From an uncultured Lacticaseibacillus sp. (GTDB lineage Bacteria; Bacillota; Bacilli; Lactobacillales; Lactobacillaceae), in assembly GCA_934370925.1 (NCBI GenBank), contig CAKRNG010000013.1:1-51430 (forward strand): a stretch of 51,430 nucleotides of DNA, in the 5' to 3' direction. Shown here piece after piece: positions 51,390 through 51,430 of this stretch (position 1 is the first letter of the stretch; each line of letters begins with the position of its first letter). The notes under the pieces are model-generated. The model saw nothing but the letters and a program-made list of their open reading frames with translations, searched no databases and was not told the DNA's origin. Made by a program: the position numbers and the translations under genes.

Positions 51390-51430
51390 TCAAGTATAAT
51401 GACTTCCATAGAGGAATGAAGCACGGAGGG
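51376..51430 (+). mobile_element. Possible left end of another insertion element
   Basis: The HAD frame breaks here and is replaced by GAGACAAGGCCTCTCTCAAG, a promoter-like TATAAT (51395-51400) and CACGGAGGG, a strong ribosome binding site, at the very end of the window. This is what the start of an insertion sequence with its transposase gene would look like. The element itself is not visible, so the family is not named. Confidence 0.35.

Noticed and set aside
1..51430. CRISPR array or anti-phage system
   Set aside because: No regularly spaced short repeats with unique spacers and no recognised defence gene were found; the tandem repeats at 24-69 and 30781-30956 have no spacers.

Overview
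The window looks like a chromosomal segment of a Lactobacillaceae bacterium with a moderately high GC content (about half, judged by eye). The evidence is the lactobacillus-type tmRNA tag (AKNNNSYALAA), the cdaA-cdaR-glmM and comG-ytxK-ackA gene orders, AGGAGG-type ribosome binding sites, and the insertion-sequence types present (ISL3 family, IS1341-like tnpB). I do not commit to a genus.

Layout. 1-1.5 kb: 5'-truncated ISL3-family element, then tRNA-Arg(CCU). 1.9-6.8 kb: pgi, a glucose-uptake-type carrier and a tagatose-bisphosphate aldolase (sugar entry and glycolysis), then a VanZ-like protein. 7-13.6 kb: an envelope block with an LTA-synthase-like protein, a reduced FtsX-type permease paired with an ABC-ATPase-like protein that has lost its catalytic motifs, and a two-component system. 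13.6-15.4 kb: a gene-poor scar beside tmRNA, holding a 39-aa holin-like (type I) toxin and a decayed tyrosine integrase. 15.5-23.5 kb: small genes, GNAT, ackA, ytxK and a complete comGA-GG competence pilus operon. 23.6-30.7 kb: yebC, a second VanZ protein, glmS with a complex control region, and glmM-cdaR-cdaA. 31.4-34.8 kb: an ABC exporter operon split by a dead tnpB element. 35.1-39.9 kb: a four-gene cluster (C26 amidase, glutamine-synthetase-like ligase, amidohydrolase, APC permease) that looks like a gamma-glutamylation route. 40.5-51 kb: an arginine island (glnHP-type transporter, argH, argG, argF, carAB) with ArgR-type boxes. The right end holds a truncated HAD phosphatase, probably cut by another mobile element.

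The least ordinary content is non-coding. Three families of structured intergenic repeats recur. Family 1 is a hairpin placed in sense just after gene ends, with compensatory stem changes. Family 2 is about 160 bp with a GC-rich 10-bp hairpin. Family 3 is a 230-260 nt element in which one very long closing stem holds several hairpins; its two copies share architecture but little sequence. A second theme is a shared promoter box upstream of both FtsX-type permease operons, at identical spacing from the -10 and with a weaker match before the response regulator. It suggests one regulon joining the two-component system, the intact ABC exporter and the degenerate one.
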